A stretch of 5,760 nt of DNA from an uncultured Eubacteriales bacterium (GCA_900313125.1 OMPZ01000054.1:1-5760), one strand, 5' to 3'; counted from the first letter of the stretch, positions 1-5,731 are shown. A program made the numbers and translations. The notes: a model not told the origin generated them from the sequence alone.

Positions 1-48
1 CTTCGTCAAAGGCTTCGTCAAAGGCTTCGGCGAAAACTTCGTCGAAAA
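1..48 (+). repeat. Tandem 12-bp repeat encoding Ser-Ser-Lys-Ala units
   Basis: Four consecutive 12-bp units are seen: CTTCGTCAAAGG (1-12), an identical copy (13-24), CTTCGGCGAAAA (25-36) and CTTCGTCGAAAA (37-48). The array probably starts left of the window. The period is a multiple of three, so the frame is kept and it encodes SSKA, SSKA, SAKT and SSKK in the linker of the membrane-anchored protein. Such coding repeats can change in copy number by slippage or recombination. Confidence 0.85.
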
Positions 49-281
49 AGTCGGGCGGCTCGTCGTCTGCCGATCCGGCAAAGTACACCGACGAGCAGTA
101 CGAAACGCCCCGCTACCCTGCCGCCGACCTCTACCTGAAGGACAACACCTCGCCCGCCCGCTACGCGTTCGCGGGTGCGCTGGCGGTCGTGACGCTCGGC
201 ATGGTGCTTTTCGGCGCGTACAGGATAGGTCAGATGAGCGAGGAGAAAAAGCACGGGAAAAGAAAAGACGAAGAAGAGTGA
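1..281 (+). CDS. C-terminal fragment of a Ser/Lys-rich membrane-anchored protein (5' end outside window)
   Basis: An open frame enters from the left edge (first full codon at 3) and ends at TGA 279-281, giving 92 visible residues. Residues 1-22 are low-complexity Ser/Lys/Ala (SSKASSKASAKTSSKK, then SGGSSS). Residues 23-52 are a polar stretch rich in Tyr, Asp and Pro. Residues 53-74 (RYAFAGALAVVTLGMVLFGA) form one hydrophobic membrane segment, followed by a highly charged Lys/Glu/Asp tail of about 18 residues. This is the shape of an extracellular protein held by a C-terminal membrane helix with a flexible, wall-spanning linker before it; no LPxTG sorting motif is present. The stop codon overlaps the GTG of the MATE gene (GTGA), which suggests translational coupling. 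The protein is not recognised and the missing N-terminal part must define its function. The frame is confident; the topology is inferred. Confidence 0.7.
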   Translation, partial: SSKASSKASAKTSSKKSGGSSSADPAKYTDEQYETPRYPAADLYLKDNTSPARYAFAGALAVVTLGMVLFGAYRIGQMSEEKKHGKRKDEEE

Positions 282-1648
282 TAACATTGGGCAATAAAAA
301 CGACCTTACTCAAGGCAGCGTTGCAAAGACTCTCGTAAAATTCGCCGTTCCGTATCTGCTGTCATGCTTTTTGCAGACGTTTTACGGAATGGCGGACCTT
401 TTTGTCGTGGGACTTTACAACACGAAGGAGGTCACCGCCGCCGTCTCGACGGGCAGTCAGGTAACGCACATGATAACGGTGATAATAGTCGGGCTGGCTA
501 TGGGCGTGACGGTACACACGGGAACGGCGGCGGGCGCGAAGGATACGCGACTCGCTAAGCGCATATTTGCCGCCGCTGTCAGGTTCTTTTTCGCAGTCGC
601 CGTCGCGCTCACGGCTGCTGCGCTGCTGCTGACACGGCAGATTACCGCCGTTATGCTTACGCCGAAGGAATCTGTACCCGAAACGATACGCTACCTTACG
701 ATCTGTTTCTGCGGTATCCCGTTCATCACGGTTTTCAACGTTGTCAGCGGGCTTTTCAGGGGCTTCGGCGACTCAAAACGCCCGATGTATTTCGTCGCCG
801 CCGCGTGTATCGTGAACGTCGCGCTCGACTTTCTGTTTGTCGGCGCGTTTCACCTCGGCGCGTCGGGCGCGGCATTGGCGACCGTCCTCGGGCAGGGCGC
901 AAGCGCGTTTATGGCAGCCGCCGCGTATTTCAAGGTCGATCACGGCGTCCGCCTGACAAAGAGCGATCTCAAACACGACGGCGCGGCTTTGCAAAAGATA
1001 CTCGCGGTCGGGATACCCGTTTCTCTCCAGGACGGACTTATACAGATCGCTTTCACTATCATCATAATCATCGCGAACAGCCGCGGACTTGTTTTTTCAA
1101 CAGCCGTCGGCATCGTCGAAAAGCTCATCGGATTCATGTTCCTTGTTCCGTCGTCGTTTCTGTCGGCGATATCAGCCGTCACGGCGCAGAATTTCGGCGC
1201 AGGCAAGGTCGAACGCGCGCGCAGGTCGCTTTACTGCGGCATCGCCGTCACGGTGCTGTGGGGCGTTTTCTGCTGCGTTTACAGCAACCTGCTGCCTCAG
1301 ACGCTCGTCTCGCTTTTCACAAAGGACAGCGCCGTTATCGCCGCAGGCTGCCTGTATCTGAGGTCGTACTCGTTCGACTGCGTTTTCGCGGCGATACACT
1401 TCTGCTTCAGCGGCTACTTCTGCGGCTGCAAACGCTCGGCTGTCTCGTTTATCCACAACATATCGTCTATCGTTTTGATAAGAATACCCGGCGCGCTGCT
1501 GGCGAGCGCGATGTACCCCGACACGCTTTATCCTATGGGCTGGGCAGCGCCCCTCGGTTCGCTGCTGTCGGCGCTGATATGCGTGGGATTTTTCATAGCT
1601 TTCTACAAGCGTGACAACGCCCAAACAGCAAAAAGCGGTGACGCATAA
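278..1648 (+). CDS. MATE family multidrug/toxin efflux transporter
   Basis: This is a 456-residue integral membrane protein of about 12 predicted helices, the normal length for the MATE (NorM/DinF/MepA-like) family, which exports cationic drugs or metabolites using a Na+ or H+ gradient. Family features visible: an N-terminal LTQGSVAKTLVKFAVP lead into helix 1, GMADLFVVG (37-45), RGFGDSKRPM (161-170), VNVALDFLFVGAFHLGASG (179-197), a second-half repeat starting at ILAVGIPVSLQ (241-251), and AQNFGAGK (303-310). The substrate cannot be read from sequence. The start is uncertain: GTG 278 overlaps the preceding stop but has a poor ribosome site, whereas TTG 287 gives MGNKNDLT, closer to usual family N-termini, with a purine-rich GAAGAG 8 nt upstream. 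The gene appears to be the last of a + strand operon and ends within its own terminator stem. Confidence 0.93.
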   Translation: MITLGNKNDLTQGSVAKTLVKFAVPYLLSCFLQTFYGMADLFVVGLYNTKEVTAAVSTGSQVTHMITVIIVGLAMGVTVHTGTAAGAKDTRLAKRIFAAAVRFFFAVAVALTAAALLLTRQITAVMLTPKESVPETIRYLTICFCGIPFITVFNVVSGLFRGFGDSKRPMYFVAAACIVNVALDFLFVGAFHLGASGAALATVLGQGASAFMAAAAYFKVDHGVRLTKSDLKHDGAALQKILAVGIPVSLQDGLIQIAFTIIIIIANSRGLVFSTAVGIVEKLIGFMFLVPSSFLSAISAVTAQNFGAGKVERARRSLYCGIAVTVLWGVFCCVYSNLLPQTLVSLFTKDSAVIAAGCLYLRSYSFDCVFAAIHFCFSGYFCGCKRSAVSFIHNISSIVLIRIPGALLASAMYPDTLYPMGWAAPLGSLLSALICVGFFIAFYKRDNAQTAKSGDA

Positions 1649-1666
1649 CGCGCCGCCGCATTTTTT
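1635..1666 (+). terminator. Bidirectional intrinsic terminator between convergent genes
   Basis: GCGGTGACGC (1635-1644) pairs with GCGCCGCCGC (1650-1659) across a 5-nt loop, with one G-U pair and one A/C mismatch. On the + strand it is followed by six T (1661-1666). On the - strand the same stem is followed by five T (1634-1630). It therefore can end both the MATE transcript and the tyrS-peptidase transcript. The MATE stop codon TAA (1646-1648) lies in the loop. Confidence 0.8.
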
Positions 1667-1677
1667 GATATTTGCCT

Positions 1678-1691
1678 GTTTTATATAAAAC
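1678..1691. other. Perfect 14-bp A/T-rich palindrome in the convergent gap
   Basis: GTTTTATATAAAAC is an exact palindrome between the bidirectional terminator and the stop of the peptidase gene. It has no loop and no U-tract of its own, so it is not a good terminator. It may help stabilise the 3' end of the - strand mRNA, or may be chance in A/T-rich DNA. Confidence 0.4.
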
Positions 1692-1716
1692 GATATTGAG
1701 TAAAACTCTTAACATT

Positions 1717-3042
1717 TTATTCGCCGCTCTCGGAGTAATTCTCGTCATACTCGTCGTAGTAATCAACGTAGTCGAAACGGCTCTCGTAATCCTCGGCGTC
1801 GGACTCTGTATCGCTGTCCTCGCCCCAGAAGGGATCGTCCTCCCAGTCGCCCGTGTTGTCGGCGTCGGAGGAGCTGTCCGTGTCCTTGTCGGAGTCGCTG
1901 AGCGGATCGTAATCAACGAAATCCTGTATCACGAGCGACGAGGGATCGAAGCTCCAGTCGGTGCGCGCCGAATTGAGCAGGCTGTTCGTCGGGTCCTTCG
2001 TTACATCGACCGTCACGATAAAGCCGTCGATATTGTTGCCCGAAACGGTGTACGGACACTTTGCAGAATCAACGGGAACGGGAATATCGGTGTTGTTGAA
2101 CGCGTCGAGCTTCGGCATATAGAACGCTACCCACTTCGAGGTGCCGCCGTCGATAAGCAGACCGCCCTTCTCGAAGGTGTAGTCCTTCATGCCCTCAATG
2201 TACTCCTCAAAGCAGATCTTCTTCGACTGGATAAACGTCGCGTGCGGAACGCCGACATAGCGGAAATGCCACGCCTCGTAGCCGATGCCCGTGATGTTCG
2301 TTTTGTCGGAGGGATAGCGCAGGATAAAGCCGTACTTCTGGCAGTTTTCCGCGAGCCACCCGAAATCGCCCTCGCCGTCAAGCTCCGCCATTTCGCCCAT
2401 GTAATTATACACGGCTGTGTCGAAGCAGTAGCCCGTCTGATGCTCGGAAAAACCCGGCACGGCGACGTAATAAGCCGTAGACTTCTCGCCCGTCGCCTTT
2501 ACGGAGTCCTTGTAGATCTTCGTCTGGGCTTCCTTGCTGCGGTAGGAGCTTGAAATAAGTATCGACGTCGAGTCCTTCTCCTTCTTGAAGTCGTCGAAGA
2601 ACTTGTTTATCGGCTCGACGATGGATTCGTTGATAAACATATCGTCGTCCTTGACGCCGATGGAGTCGCTTGCGTTCTCATAAATATTGACGAGGTTCTC
2701 GCCGTCTATCATCGACTGGTATTTGTAGTTGACAAGAATAAGCGGACCCTTGTAAACGTCCTCGTTCAAAACCGTGATAAGGCGGTAATCGGACGGAAGG
2801 TTGCTTTTTTCTTCAAACGCGTTCGGCGCGGCTGCCTGAGAACTAAGCCCCGAGAGAGAATCTCCCGACGACGCCCCGGAGGATACGTCGGTGTCGGAGC
2901 TTGGCTTCGTGGGGGTCGGCGCTGCGCCCGCGCTTATTTTATGTCCGGAAACAAGCATTGTCGCAATGCCCGATATGAATATTAGCAGTACTATCAACGC
3001 CAGAAATCCGTTAGGGACCGACATTTTATCTGTTTTTTTCAT
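1717..3042 (-). CDS. VanY-type D-alanyl-D-alanine carboxypeptidase (peptidase M15B), membrane-anchored, with acidic C-terminal tail
   Basis: This 441-residue protein is predicted to act outside the membrane, removing the terminal D-Ala from peptidoglycan stem peptides. Residues 1-11 are basic and cytoplasmic, 12-32 are a signal anchor, and 39-75 are a Ser/Thr/Pro/Ala linker. The zinc peptidase domain spans about 85-285: SSYRSKEAQ (165-173), PGFSEHQTGYCFDTA (196-210) with probable zinc ligands His201 and Asp208, DFGWLAENCQKYGFILRYP (226-244), and GIGYEAWHFRYVG (252-264) with catalytic Glu256 and zinc ligand His259. Ligand roles come from the M15B family. The usual E-P-W-H is E-A-W-H here, and the essential residues are intact. 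A beta-rich extension (about 286-375, including VSGNNIDGFIVTV) follows, then an Asp/Glu/Ser/Tyr-rich tail (381-441). The start is supported by AAGGAGG 7 nt upstream. It lies 36 bp after tyrS with no clear terminator, so co-transcription is likely. Whether the substrate is pentapeptide or tetrapeptide cannot be decided. Confidence 0.92.
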   Translation of the reverse strand: MKKTDKMSVPNGFLALIVLLIFISGIATMLVSGHKISAGAAPTPTKPSSDTDVSSGASSGDSLSGLSSQAAAPNAFEEKSNLPSDYRLITVLNEDVYKGPLILVNYKYQSMIDGENLVNIYENASDSIGVKDDDMFINESIVEPINKFFDDFKKEKDSTSILISSSYRSKEAQTKIYKDSVKATGEKSTAYYVAVPGFSEHQTGYCFDTAVYNYMGEMAELDGEGDFGWLAENCQKYGFILRYPSDKTNITGIGYEAWHFRYVGVPHATFIQSKKICFEEYIEGMKDYTFEKGGLLIDGGTSKWVAFYMPKLDAFNNTDIPVPVDSAKCPYTVSGNNIDGFIVTVDVTKDPTNSLLNSARTDWSFDPSSLVIQDFVDYDPLSDSDKDTDSSSDADNTGDWEDDPFWGEDSDTESDAEDYESRFDYVDYYDEYDENYSESGE

Positions 3043-3049
3043 AGTCGTG

Positions 3050-3056
3050 CCTCCTT
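3050..3056 (-). promoter_or_regulatory. Ribosome binding site of the VanY-like peptidase
   Basis: The - strand reads AAGGAGG, 7 nt before the ATG at 3042. It is a full match to the anti-Shine-Dalgarno core and fixes the start at the first Met rather than Met7. Strong independent initiation fits with the 36-bp gap after tyrS. Confidence 0.85.
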
Positions 3057-3078
3057 GATCAGTTTATGATGAAATGGA

Positions 3079-4308
3079 TCATTTTACCGTGATCTTCTTG
3101 TACGCCTTTTTGCCGCGCTTTACCATGATGCCACCATTTTCGCGAATGCTGTCGGCGGTGACCGCTGCGCCGAGATCCGTGATCTTCTCTCCGTCTACCG
3201 AAACACCGCCCTGCTGAACGTTTCTTCTCGCTTCGCTCTTTGACGGTGCGAGACCCGATCTCACAAGCAGGTCGAGAATGTTGATCGAGCCGTCGGCAAA
3301 GTCGCTGTCAGCAAGCTCTGTTGTAGGAACGTTCTCCATCGACGCGCCGCCGCCGAACAGCGCTCTTGCGCTCTCCTGAGCCTTCTTTGCCTCTTCCTCG
3401 CCGTGAACGAGCTTTGTCGTCTCGTAGGCGAGTATCTCCTTTGCTTTGTTAAGCTCGGAGCCTTCGAGCTTTTCAAGCTCTGCTATCTCCTCAAGCGGCA
3501 GGAAGGTGAGCATCTTCAGACACTTGATAACGTCGGCGTCGCCCGTGTTTCTCCAGTACTGATAGAACTCGTAGGGGCTTGTCTTGTTCGGGTCGAGCCA
3601 CAGCGCACCCTTCTGGGTCTTGCCCATTTTTTTGCCGTCGGAGGTGAGCAGGAGAGTTACTGTCATGGCGTAAGCGTCCTTGCCGAGCTTGCGTCTGATA
3701 AGCTCAGTACCGCCGAGCATATTGCTCCACTGGTCGTCGCCGCCGAACTGCATATTGCAGCCGTAGTCCTGATAAAGCTTGTAGAAATCGTAGCTCTGCA
3801 TTATCATGTAGTTGAACTCGAGGAAGCTCAGACCCTTCTCCCAGCGCTGCTTGTAGCACTCCGCTGCGAGCATTCTGTTTACGGTGAAGTGCGAGCCTAC
3901 CTCGCGCAGCAGCTCAACGTAATTGAGGTCGAGCAGCCAATCGGCGTTATTTACCATGAGAGCCTTGCCCTCGGAGAAATCTATAAACCTGCTCATCTGC
4001 TTTTTAAAGCACTCGCAGTTGTGTTCTATCGTCTCGCGCGTCATCATCTGGCGCATATCTGTTCTGCCTGACGGGTCGCCTATCATGCCTGTACCGCCGC
4101 CCACGAGCGCGATCGGCTTATTGCCGCCCATCTGCAGTCTTTTCATAAGGCAAAGAGCCATAAAGTGACCTACATGAAGGCTGTCGGCAGTCGGGTCAAA
4201 GCCAATGTAGAAGGTAGCCTTGCCGTTATTTACCAGCTCCCTGATCTCCTCCTCGTCGGTGACCTGAGCGATCAGACCTCTTGCCTGTAATTCTTCATAT
4301 AATCCCAT
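3079..4308 (-). CDS. tyrS: Tyrosyl-tRNA synthetase (TyrRS, bacterial type 1)
   Basis: This class Ic aminoacyl-tRNA synthetase attaches tyrosine to tRNA-Tyr in the cytoplasm. From the chosen start it has 409 residues, within the family's usual range. Visible features: YIGFDPTADSLHVGH (34-48) with the HIGH-type motif HVGH (45-48); GGGTGMIGDPSGR (70-82); the tyrosine pocket YMIMQSYD (167-174), with Tyr167, Gln171 and Asp174 in the positions known to bind tyrosine; FGGDDQWSN (188-196); KMSKS-type loop KMGKT (227-231), like the KFGKT of Bacillus enzymes; and a C-terminal S4 RNA-binding domain (about 344-405; SKSEARRNVQQGGVSVDGEKI region). An upstream in-frame ATG at 4353 would add 15 residues but has no ribosome site and lies almost at the predicted transcript start; ATG 4308 has AAAGGA 8 nt upstream and gives the family-typical MGLYEELQARGL. 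It is followed closely by the peptidase gene. Confidence 0.97.
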   Translation of the reverse strand: MGLYEELQARGLIAQVTDEEEIRELVNNGKATFYIGFDPTADSLHVGHFMALCLMKRLQMGGNKPIALVGGGTGMIGDPSGRTDMRQMMTRETIEHNCECFKKQMSRFIDFSEGKALMVNNADWLLDLNYVELLREVGSHFTVNRMLAAECYKQRWEKGLSFLEFNYMIMQSYDFYKLYQDYGCNMQFGGDDQWSNMLGGTELIRRKLGKDAYAMTVTLLLTSDGKKMGKTQKGALWLDPNKTSPYEFYQYWRNTGDADVIKCLKMLTFLPLEEIAELEKLEGSELNKAKEILAYETTKLVHGEEEAKKAQESARALFGGGASMENVPTTELADSDFADGSINILDLLVRSGLAPSKSEARRNVQQGGVSVDGEKITDLGAAVTADSIRENGGIMVKRGKKAYKKITVK

Positions 4309-4316
4309 CGAAATGT

Positions 4317-4322
4317 TCCTTT
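4317..4322 (-). promoter_or_regulatory. Ribosome binding site that decides the tyrS start
   Basis: The - strand reads AAAGGA with 8 nt to the ATG at 4308. The alternative in-frame ATG at 4353 has only A/T-rich sequence before it, so the shorter protein is preferred. Confidence 0.8.
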
Positions 4323-4336
4323 CAAATAAATTGCGT

Positions 4337-4350
4337 GGAGTATACACTCC
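4337..4350 (-). promoter_or_regulatory. Dyad in the early transcribed region of tyrS
   Basis: The + strand reads GGAGT-ATAC-ACTCC, 5-bp arms around 4 nt. It lies about 9-22 nt downstream of the transcript start predicted from the -10 box, in the roughly 50-nt tyrS leader. It could be a roadblock-type operator or a short 5' hairpin protecting the mRNA. Role inferred only. Confidence 0.4.
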
Positions 4351-4365
4351 CAAATATACAATGAT

Positions 4366-4374
4366 ATTATAACA
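4366..4374 (-). promoter_or_regulatory. Extended -10 promoter of tyrS
   Basis: The - strand reads TGTTATAAT, a consensus TATAAT hexamer (4371-4366) with the TGn extension. No good -35 hexamer lies at 16-18 bp spacing, which the extended -10 can compensate for. The predicted start of transcription is near 4359, leaving a leader of about 50 nt, too short to hold a T-box riboswitch downstream of this promoter. Confidence 0.7.
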
Positions 4375-4375
4375 G

Positions 4376-4463
4376 ATTACAATTTGTAATTTGTTACTAA
4401 ATTGTAACGAAAAGTCATCAAATATTAAGAATTTGTTAATTTATTACGAGTTTGTAATAAATT
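4376..4463. promoter_or_regulatory. Cluster of three TTAC-N5/6-GTAA dyads upstream of tyrS promoter
   Basis: Three inverted repeats share the core TTAC...GTAA: ATTACAA-T-TTGTAAT (4376-4390), GTTAC-N6-GTAAC (4393-4408), and the longest, AATTTATTAC-N6-GTAATAAATT (4438-4463) with perfect 10-bp arms. The first two overlap where the -35 region of the tyrS promoter would sit, and the third is about 70-95 bp upstream of the -10 box. Repetition of one half-site at several dyads is typical of operator clusters for a dimeric regulator. The regulator is unknown. The DNA is very A/T rich, so some matches may be chance. Confidence 0.5.
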
Positions 4464-4482
4464 GCCGTTTCTTGTCGTTTGA

Positions 4483-4542
4483 GCCGCTTAAAAATATTTG
4501 GCAGATCTCCCAAATCTAAAAAAACGGAGATGAATAAGCGGC
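4483..4542 (-). other. Nested hairpin region between aroF and tyrS
   Basis: GCCGCTTA (4483-4490) and TAAGCGGC (4535-4542) are exact inverted copies. Inside lie ATCTCC (4505-4510) with GGAGAT (4526-4531), and, as an alternative, ATTTGG (4496-4501) with CCAAAT (4510-4515). On the - strand the ATTTGG/CCAAAT hairpin is followed by five T, so it could act as a weak second terminator after aroF. Nothing else is recognised in the rest of this gap; no short coding sequence with a ribosome site was found. Confidence 0.45.
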
Positions 4543-4547
4543 ACCCC

Positions 4548-4590
4548 TAAAATGAATATCCGCTTCTCCCGGCCGGCGGAAAAAGCGGAT
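4548..4590 (-). terminator. Probable intrinsic terminator of aroF
   Basis: Beginning 17 nt after the aroF stop, the - strand forms a 13-bp stem (4590-4578 with 4570-4558; outer part ATCCGCTT/AAGCGGAT, two G-U pairs inside) closed by a 7-nt loop GCCGGCC. It is followed by ATTCATTTTA, an interrupted U-tract, so termination may be partial. On the + strand no T-run follows, so it works in the aroF direction only. Confidence 0.65.
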
Positions 4591-4607
4591 AAGATGCTAA
4601 ACATTTA

Positions 4608-5645
4608 TCAAAGCATATCGGCGATGTCGAGGATAAGCTTTTCGGACTTCTCCCAGCCTAAGCATGGGTCGGTTATCGATTTGCCGTAGATCATGTCGTC
4701 AGCCTCGGTGATCTTCTGGTTGCCGTCCTCGATGTAGCTTTCGATCATCAGACCCTTGACGATATTCTTGATGTCGCTGTTCTGATGAACGGAACGGATG
4801 ACCTCCTCGCTTATGCGTATCTGCTCCATAAACTGCTTGCCGGAGTTCGAGTGGTTCGTATCGATGATGACAGCCGGGTTTTTGAGGTTCGTTTTGGCGT
4901 ACTCCTCGGAAAGCTGGAGCAGATTTTCGTAGTGGTAATTCGAGACGCTCCTGCCCTGCGGATCCTGATAGCCGCGCAGAATGGCGTGGGCGTAGGGGTT
5001 GCCCTTGCTCTCGACCTCCCAGCCGCGGTAGATGAACGTCTGCGCGCTCTGCGCCGCGGTGATCGAGTTGAGCATAACGCCGATATCGCCGCCCGTGGGA
5101 TTCTTCATTCCGACGGGCACATCTATTCCGCTCGCCGTAAGGCGGTGCTGCTGATTCTCAACGGAGCGCGCGCCGACCGCAACGTAAGAGAGCAGATCAG
5201 ACAGATAGCGGTAATTGTCGGGGTAGAGCATTTCGTCCGCGCTCGTAAGCCCCGTCTCGGCGAGCACCCTCATGTGCAGCTTACGGATCTTGATGATGCC
5301 CTTGAGCATATCGGAATCGGAGAGCGGGTCGGGCTGGTGCAGCATACCCTTGTAGCCCTTGCCGTTCGTTCTGGGCTTGTTCGTATAAACGCGCGGAACG
5401 AGCAGCAGCTTGTCCTTGACCCTATCCTGCATTTTAGCAAGGCGCGTAACGTAATCCATGACGGACGTTTCGTAGTCGGCGGAGCACGGGCCTATGATAA
5501 GCAGAAACTTATCCGACTCGCCGGAGAATATTTTCTTGATCTCCTCGTCGCGTTTCGCTTTTACGGCTTTCATTTCCTCTGTAACGGGGAACTCGTCCTT
5601 CATTTCCTTCGGAACGGGGAGCTTGCGTTTAAATGTACAATTCAT
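4608..5645 (-). CDS. aroF: 3-deoxy-7-phosphoheptulonate (DAHP) synthase, class I alpha
   Basis: The enzyme condenses phosphoenolpyruvate and erythrose 4-phosphate to DAHP, the first step of the shikimate pathway to Phe, Tyr and Trp, in the cytoplasm. It has 345 residues, the length of the E. coli AroF/G/H type. Visible motifs: IIGPCSADYE (50-59) with metal ligand Cys54; RVYTNKPRT (85-93) with PEP-contacting Arg85, Lys90 and Arg92; VGARSVENQQHR (157-168); VGMKNPTGG (178-186) with Lys181; HAILRG (220-225) with Arg224; DTNHSNSGKQ (262-271) with metal ligand His265; GLMIESY (298-304) with Glu302; and GKSITDPCLGWE (321-332) with Asp326. Roles follow the AroG structure. All catalytic residues are present. 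The N-terminal extension holds a near-duplicate PVPKEMKDE/PVTEEMKAV (11-29). The start is set by AGGAGA 9 nt upstream. Which amino acid inhibits it cannot be told from sequence. Confidence 0.97.
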   Translation of the reverse strand: MNCTFKRKLPVPKEMKDEFPVTEEMKAVKAKRDEEIKKIFSGESDKFLLIIGPCSADYETSVMDYVTRLAKMQDRVKDKLLLVPRVYTNKPRTNGKGYKGMLHQPDPLSDSDMLKGIIKIRKLHMRVLAETGLTSADEMLYPDNYRYLSDLLSYVAVGARSVENQQHRLTASGIDVPVGMKNPTGGDIGVMLNSITAAQSAQTFIYRGWEVESKGNPYAHAILRGYQDPQGRSVSNYHYENLLQLSEEYAKTNLKNPAVIIDTNHSNSGKQFMEQIRISEEVIRSVHQNSDIKNIVKGLMIESYIEDGNQKITEADDMIYGKSITDPCLGWEKSEKLILDIADML

Positions 5646-5654
5646 GATGATCTG

Positions 5655-5660
5655 TCTCCT
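5655..5660 (-). promoter_or_regulatory. Ribosome binding site of aroF
   Basis: The - strand reads AGGAGA, 9 nt before the ATG at 5645. It is a good match and no competing start lies upstream in frame. Confidence 0.8.
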
Positions 5661-5700
5661 ATATCAAATTCAAGGCACACGGCGAGCGGAAAAATGCGCC

Positions 5701-5731
5701 AAAAAAACGGCGCTTTGTCACACAAGCGCCG
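5701..5731 (-). terminator. Intrinsic terminator in front of aroF (upstream gene's end or aroF attenuator)
   Basis: On the - strand CGGCGCTT (5731-5724) pairs with AAGCGCCG (5715-5708) over an 8-nt loop, followed directly by seven T (5707-5701). This is a strong intrinsic terminator 55 nt before the aroF start. I see no clear sigma-A promoter between it and aroF, so either it ends a gene lying to the right of the window and a weak promoter is hidden in the 55 nt, or it is an attenuator within the aroF leader. Confidence 0.75.

Noticed and set aside
1..48. Short direct repeats as a CRISPR-like array
   Set aside because: Units are contiguous 12-mers without spacers and are in frame in a coding region.
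805..1614. 269-residue Arg-rich + strand reading frame in the MATE gene
   Set aside because: Out-of-frame reading of GC-rich transporter codons; the 278-1648 frame has the family motifs.
2262..2289. E-A-W-H in place of the usual E-P-W-H as a sign of an inactive peptidase
   Set aside because: The catalytic Glu and zinc-binding His are kept, and only the neighbouring Pro is changed, so activity is still expected.
1672..2553. 293-residue + strand reading frame, hydrophobic at its N-terminus
   Set aside because: It is the complement of the peptidase gene. The Val/Leu/Ile-rich start is the antisense of Asp/Glu codons (GTC, CTC) in the acidic tail, not a real membrane protein; no ribosome site.
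3403..4071. 222-residue + strand reading frame opposite tyrS
   Set aside because: Shadow of the tyrosyl-tRNA synthetase.
4309..4353. 15-residue N-terminal extension of TyrS (start at 4353)
   Set aside because: No ribosome site, start would lie about 6 nt from the predicted transcript start, and family members begin at the internal MGLYEEL.
4376..4408. TyrR box
   Set aside because: GTAA/TTAC half-sites have the wrong orientation and spacing for TGTAAA-N6-TTTACA, and TyrR is not expected in Clostridia.
4535..4552. AGGGGTGCCGC on the - strand as a possible T-box core before tyrS
   Set aside because: It does not match the T-box AGGGTGGNACCGCG closely, no specifier stem or anti-terminator arrangement is visible, and the tyrS promoter appears to lie downstream of it.
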